Assembly (NCBI GenBank): GCA_038217425.1 | Contig: JBBQPM010000139.1 | Coordinates: 1-17,998, forward strand | Source of the DNA: JAIEPT01 sp038217425 | GTDB taxonomy: Bacteria; Planctomycetota; Planctomycetia; Gemmatales; Gemmataceae | Length of the DNA: 17,998 bases | Direction of reading: 5' to 3' | Notes under the pieces: generated by a model | Told to the model about the DNA's origin: nothing | Databases searched by the model: none | Seen by the model: only the letters and a program-made list of their open reading frames with translations | Position numbers and translations under genes: made by a program | In this document: positions 16,141 to 17,998 of the stretch, in pieces | Numbering within the stretch: position 1 is the first letter of the stretch | Layout: every line of letters starts with the position of its first letter

Positions 16141-16275
16141 GAGCTTCACACCGATGAAACGCCGAGACCAATGGTTCGTTGGCGCGGCAGGAAAAATTCT
16201 TTTCAGAATGGGCTTAGCGGAGTGCCTGTATTCAAGGAATAGCGGATGACAAGCACGCCGGGATCTTTTGGGGGT

Positions 16276-16404
16276 GCGCCAATGGATTCTGGCGAGCCAG
16301 GTCGCGTAAGCGCCTGGAGCACAGCATCCGGTGCGGTTACTCCAGGCGCTTACGCGACCTGGCTCGCCGATTATGCCGGGACGAGTGCCGGAAACCATTG
16401 GCGC
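16276..16404. repeat. Nested 129-bp palindromic element
   Basis: An inner perfect inverted repeat has 29-bp arms at 16291-16319 and 16340-16368, with core GCCAGGTCGCGTAAGCGCC and a 20-nt loop. It is enclosed by an outer 10-bp inverted repeat, GCGCCAATGG (16276-16285) and CCATTGGCGC (16395-16404). The non-paired stretch between the inner and outer right arms is longer than on the left. The structure resembles a small non-autonomous mobile element or a dispersed intergenic palindrome; both strands encode similar peptides, a signature of the symmetry rather than of coding. Position between divergent promoters could affect both. Confidence 0.8.
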
Positions 16405-16453
16405 GCCCTCTTTTGGTATTTCGAGCGTTTTCCTCTTGTCAAACGATGTGCAT

Positions 16454-16482
16454 TTGACCATGATAAAAGTCGATATTAGAAT
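16454..16482 (+). promoter_or_regulatory. Sigma70-like promoter of the DUF1501 gene
   Basis: A -35 TTGACC (16454-16459) and a -10 TAGAAT (16477-16482) are separated by 17 bp, the optimal spacing. They lie about 50 bp before the ATG at 16533, giving a predicted leader of about 40 nt with a GGAG ribosome-binding site at 16523-16526. This also argues against an upstream TTG start that overlaps the -10 box. Confidence 0.6.
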
Positions 16483-16532
16483 TGCCCACCTGCCTCCTCC
16501 CGCCTCGGTCTCTCTTCTTCCTGGAGTCTCGC

Positions 16533-17906
16533 ATGAGTCGTAAAGCGGACGCGTCTCGCGGATGTGCCGATATGCAGCGCAGCGTGCTCAGCCGACGCAG
16601 CTTCGTCAAAGCGGGCGTCCTTGGGACCGCAGGCCTGTCGCTGGCGCAGGTGCTCAAGGCGGAAGATCAACCGGGCCGCGGCTCCCGACAGACCTCCGTC
16701 ATCATCCTCTGGATGCGGGGCGGGCCGAGCCATATCGATATGTGGGATCCAAAGCCCGACGCCCCCGACGAATATCGCGGCGAGTTCGGCGTCATCAACA
16801 CCAAAGTTCCCGGCGTCCTCGTCTCCGATATGCTCCCCATGTCCGCACGCATGCAGGACAAATACTCGATCATTCGCAGCCTGCACCATCACGACGCCGG
16901 CCATTCCACGGGCGATCAGATCTGCTTCACCGGCTACAACACCGGTCGAAACCCCGACGAAAACATCCATCCCAGCTGCGGCTCGATCGTCTCCCGGCAG
17001 ATCGGTCATCTCACGCCCGATATGCCCTCCTACGTGATGATTCCGCGGCAGGTTCCCGGCACCGGTTCCGCCTACCTCGGCGTCGCGCACAAGCCGTTCG
17101 AAACGCAAGTCGATCCCGCGCAACCGGGGCCGTTCGTGCTCCCCAACTTCAGCCCGCCTCAGGGCGTCACGCTCGAACAGGTCGGCGAACGTCGGCAGCT
17201 GCTGGCGAGCTTCGATTCGATTCGCCGGGAGATCGACGGATCGGGTCAGCTGACCGCGCTGGATCGTTACACGCAGCAGGCCTGGAATATTTTGACGTCG
17301 ACGAAAGCCCGCGACGCCTTCGACCTCGACAGCGAGCCGCGACACATCCGCGAACGCTACGGCTTCCAGCCGGCGTTCGACCCGGGCGCCGCCGATCGTT
17401 GCGGCGCCCCGGCGTGGAGTCAACGCATTCTCCTGGCGCGTCGGCTCGTCGAAGCCGGCGTGCGCCTGGTCACCGTCGATCTGCGCTGGTGGGACACGCA
17501 CGTGCTCGGCTTCGATTCGCTGCGCCGGGGATTCTTGCCGCGCTGGGATCGGGCTTACACCGCGCTCCTGGAAGACCTCGAACAACGCGGCATGTTGGAG
17601 TCGACGCTGGTGGTCGCCTGGGGCGAGTTCGGCCGGACGCCCAAGGTCAACAACAACGCGGGCCGAGACCATTATCCCAACGTTTTCAGCGGCGTCCTCG
17701 CCGGCGGCCCGGTCAAGGGAGGCCGCGTCGTGGGTGAATCCGATTCGCGCGGCGCCTTCCCCAAGAATGCGCCGAAAAAGCCGCAAGACGTGCTTGCGCT
17801 GCTCTACCGCCATCTCGGGGTCGATTACTCGGTCAACTACAACGACAACACCGGTCGGCCTCACCCCATCCTGCCTTTCGGGGAACCGATCGAAGAATTG
17901 TGCTAA
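16533..17906 (+). CDS. DUF1501 domain-containing protein with Tat signal
   Basis: A 457-residue DUF1501 protein, a family abundant in planctomycetes, distantly related to alkaline-phosphatase/sulfatase-fold enzymes. Its biochemical function is not established. The ATG at 16533 has a GGAG ribosome-binding site; an in-frame TTG at 16482 overlaps the -10 box and is not used. A twin-arginine signal SRRSFVKAG at residues 20-28 precedes a hydrophobic stretch (LGTAGLSLAQV), so export is by the Tat pathway. Family motifs are VIILWMRGGPSHIDMWDPKP, LHHHDAGHSTG, WWDTHV and AWGEFGRTPKVN..GRDHYP, with the final GRPHPILPFGEPIEEL. The gene stands alone, divergent from the ECF operon. In many planctomycetes DUF1501 genes sit beside DUF1549/DUF1553 cytochrome proteins, but none is within the window. 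Confidence 0.95.
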   Translation: MSRKADASRGCADMQRSVLSRRSFVKAGVLGTAGLSLAQVLKAEDQPGRGSRQTSVIILWMRGGPSHIDMWDPKPDAPDEYRGEFGVINTKVPGVLVSDMLPMSARMQDKYSIIRSLHHHDAGHSTGDQICFTGYNTGRNPDENIHPSCGSIVSRQIGHLTPDMPSYVMIPRQVPGTGSAYLGVAHKPFETQVDPAQPGPFVLPNFSPPQGVTLEQVGERRQLLASFDSIRREIDGSGQLTALDRYTQQAWNILTSTKARDAFDLDSEPRHIRERYGFQPAFDPGAADRCGAPAWSQRILLARRLVEAGVRLVTVDLRWWDTHVLGFDSLRRGFLPRWDRAYTALLEDLEQRGMLESTLVVAWGEFGRTPKVNNNAGRDHYPNVFSGVLAGGPVKGGRVVGESDSRGAFPKNAPKKPQDVLALLYRHLGVDYSVNYNDNTGRPHPILPFGEPIEELC

Positions 17907-17909
17907 CTC

Positions 17910-17998
17910 GAATTTCCGAGCCGGAAGCGTAAGCGACGATCCAGTCAGATCGTCTTGAATTTCCGAGCCGGAAGCGTAAGCGACGATCCAGTCAGATC
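17910..17998. repeat. 47-bp tandem repeat downstream of the DUF1501 gene
   Basis: Copy 1 is 17910-17956 and copy 2 is 17957-17998, cut by the window end; the 42 shared positions are identical. Each unit contains CCGAGCCGGAAGCGTAAGCG and then a hairpin, GACGATC-cagtca-GATCGTC (17935-17954 in copy 1). It starts 4 nt after the stop codon of the DUF1501 gene. The hairpin may terminate transcription, and the GCGTAAGCG core recalls other intergenic repeats in this window. Confidence 0.85.

Larger units (their letters stand above)
16141..16532. other. Divergent intergenic region between the ECF operon and DUF1501 gene
   Basis: A 392-bp gap upstream of both genes. It contains the nested palindrome at 16276-16404 and the DUF1501 promoter at 16454-16482. 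The sigma operon promoter should lie in 16141-16275, but no consensus stands out; a TTGAAT on the minus strand (around 16230) lacks a well-spaced -10. Short frames on both strands here are palindrome read-through. Confidence 0.6.

Noticed and set aside
16141..16461. N-terminal extension of the ECF sigma factor
   Set aside because: The extension translates the palindromic repeat and has no sigma-factor features; the ATG at 16140 gives standard ECF length.
16246..16543. Short plus-strand frames over the palindrome (e.g. with PGAYATWLA)
   Set aside because: The same peptide pattern occurs on the opposite strand because of the inverted repeat, so it reflects symmetry and not coding.
17910..17998. 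CRISPR array
   Set aside because: The whole 47-bp unit is repeated identically, with no unique spacers, and no cas genes are seen.

Overview
The window looks like chromosomal DNA from a planctomycete, probably from the Pirellulales/Gemmatales side of the phylum. This is inferred from gene content: a DUF1501 protein with a Tat signal, a secreted arylsulfatase, a MoxR-DUF58 pair, an ECF sigma/anti-sigma operon with lineage-type secreted proteins, and a relic of a planctomycete-type Ser/Thr kinase. It is also inferred from GC-rich intergenic palindromes built around cores such as 'GGGGGCTTACG', 'GTTTAGCCGCC' and 'GCGTAAGCG'. No rRNA, tRNA, CRISPR array or intact mobile element was seen.

Layout. 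Positions 1-2159 (minus strand) hold a MoxR AAA+ ATPase followed by a DUF58 protein. Positions 2160-2475 are intergenic with GC-rich inverted repeats. Positions 2476-4669 (minus) hold IMP dehydrogenase (guaB) and a putative lipoprotein whose signal-peptide start lies inside the guaB 3' end. The 342-bp divergent gap at 4670-5011 carries two tandem copies of a 96-bp unit containing a nested palindrome. Positions 5012-7158 (plus) hold a TIM-barrel sugar phosphate isomerase/epimerase-like protein, coupled by a GTGA overlap to a degenerate CehA/McbA (PHP-like) protein. A 65-bp near-perfect palindrome (7153-7217) ends this unit. Next come a small secreted protein (minus, 7228-7617) and a decayed stretch (7726-8263) with pieces of a Ser/Thr kinase gene and perhaps a transposase. 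Positions 8264-12298 (minus) hold pheT and then a secreted sulfatase.

The most distinctive region is 12462-16140 (minus). It encodes an ECF sigma factor, a transmembrane zinc-finger anti-sigma factor, a secreted 181-aa protein, a secreted Gly/Lys-rich low-complexity protein and a single-pass membrane protein, in that order of transcription. The first three overlap by ATGA. The extracytoplasmic half of the anti-sigma factor and the secreted 181-aa protein appear to share a domain, which suggests a dedicated envelope-sensing or surface-assembly system. Upstream and divergent lies a DUF1501 gene (16533-17906) with a good sigma70-like promoter, separated by another large nested palindrome. The window ends in a 47-bp tandem repeat.

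The housekeeping calls (guaB, pheT, moxR-like, sigma factor) rest on clear motifs. The secreted proteins of the sigma operon, the lipoprotein and the 129-aa protein have no function I can recognise.
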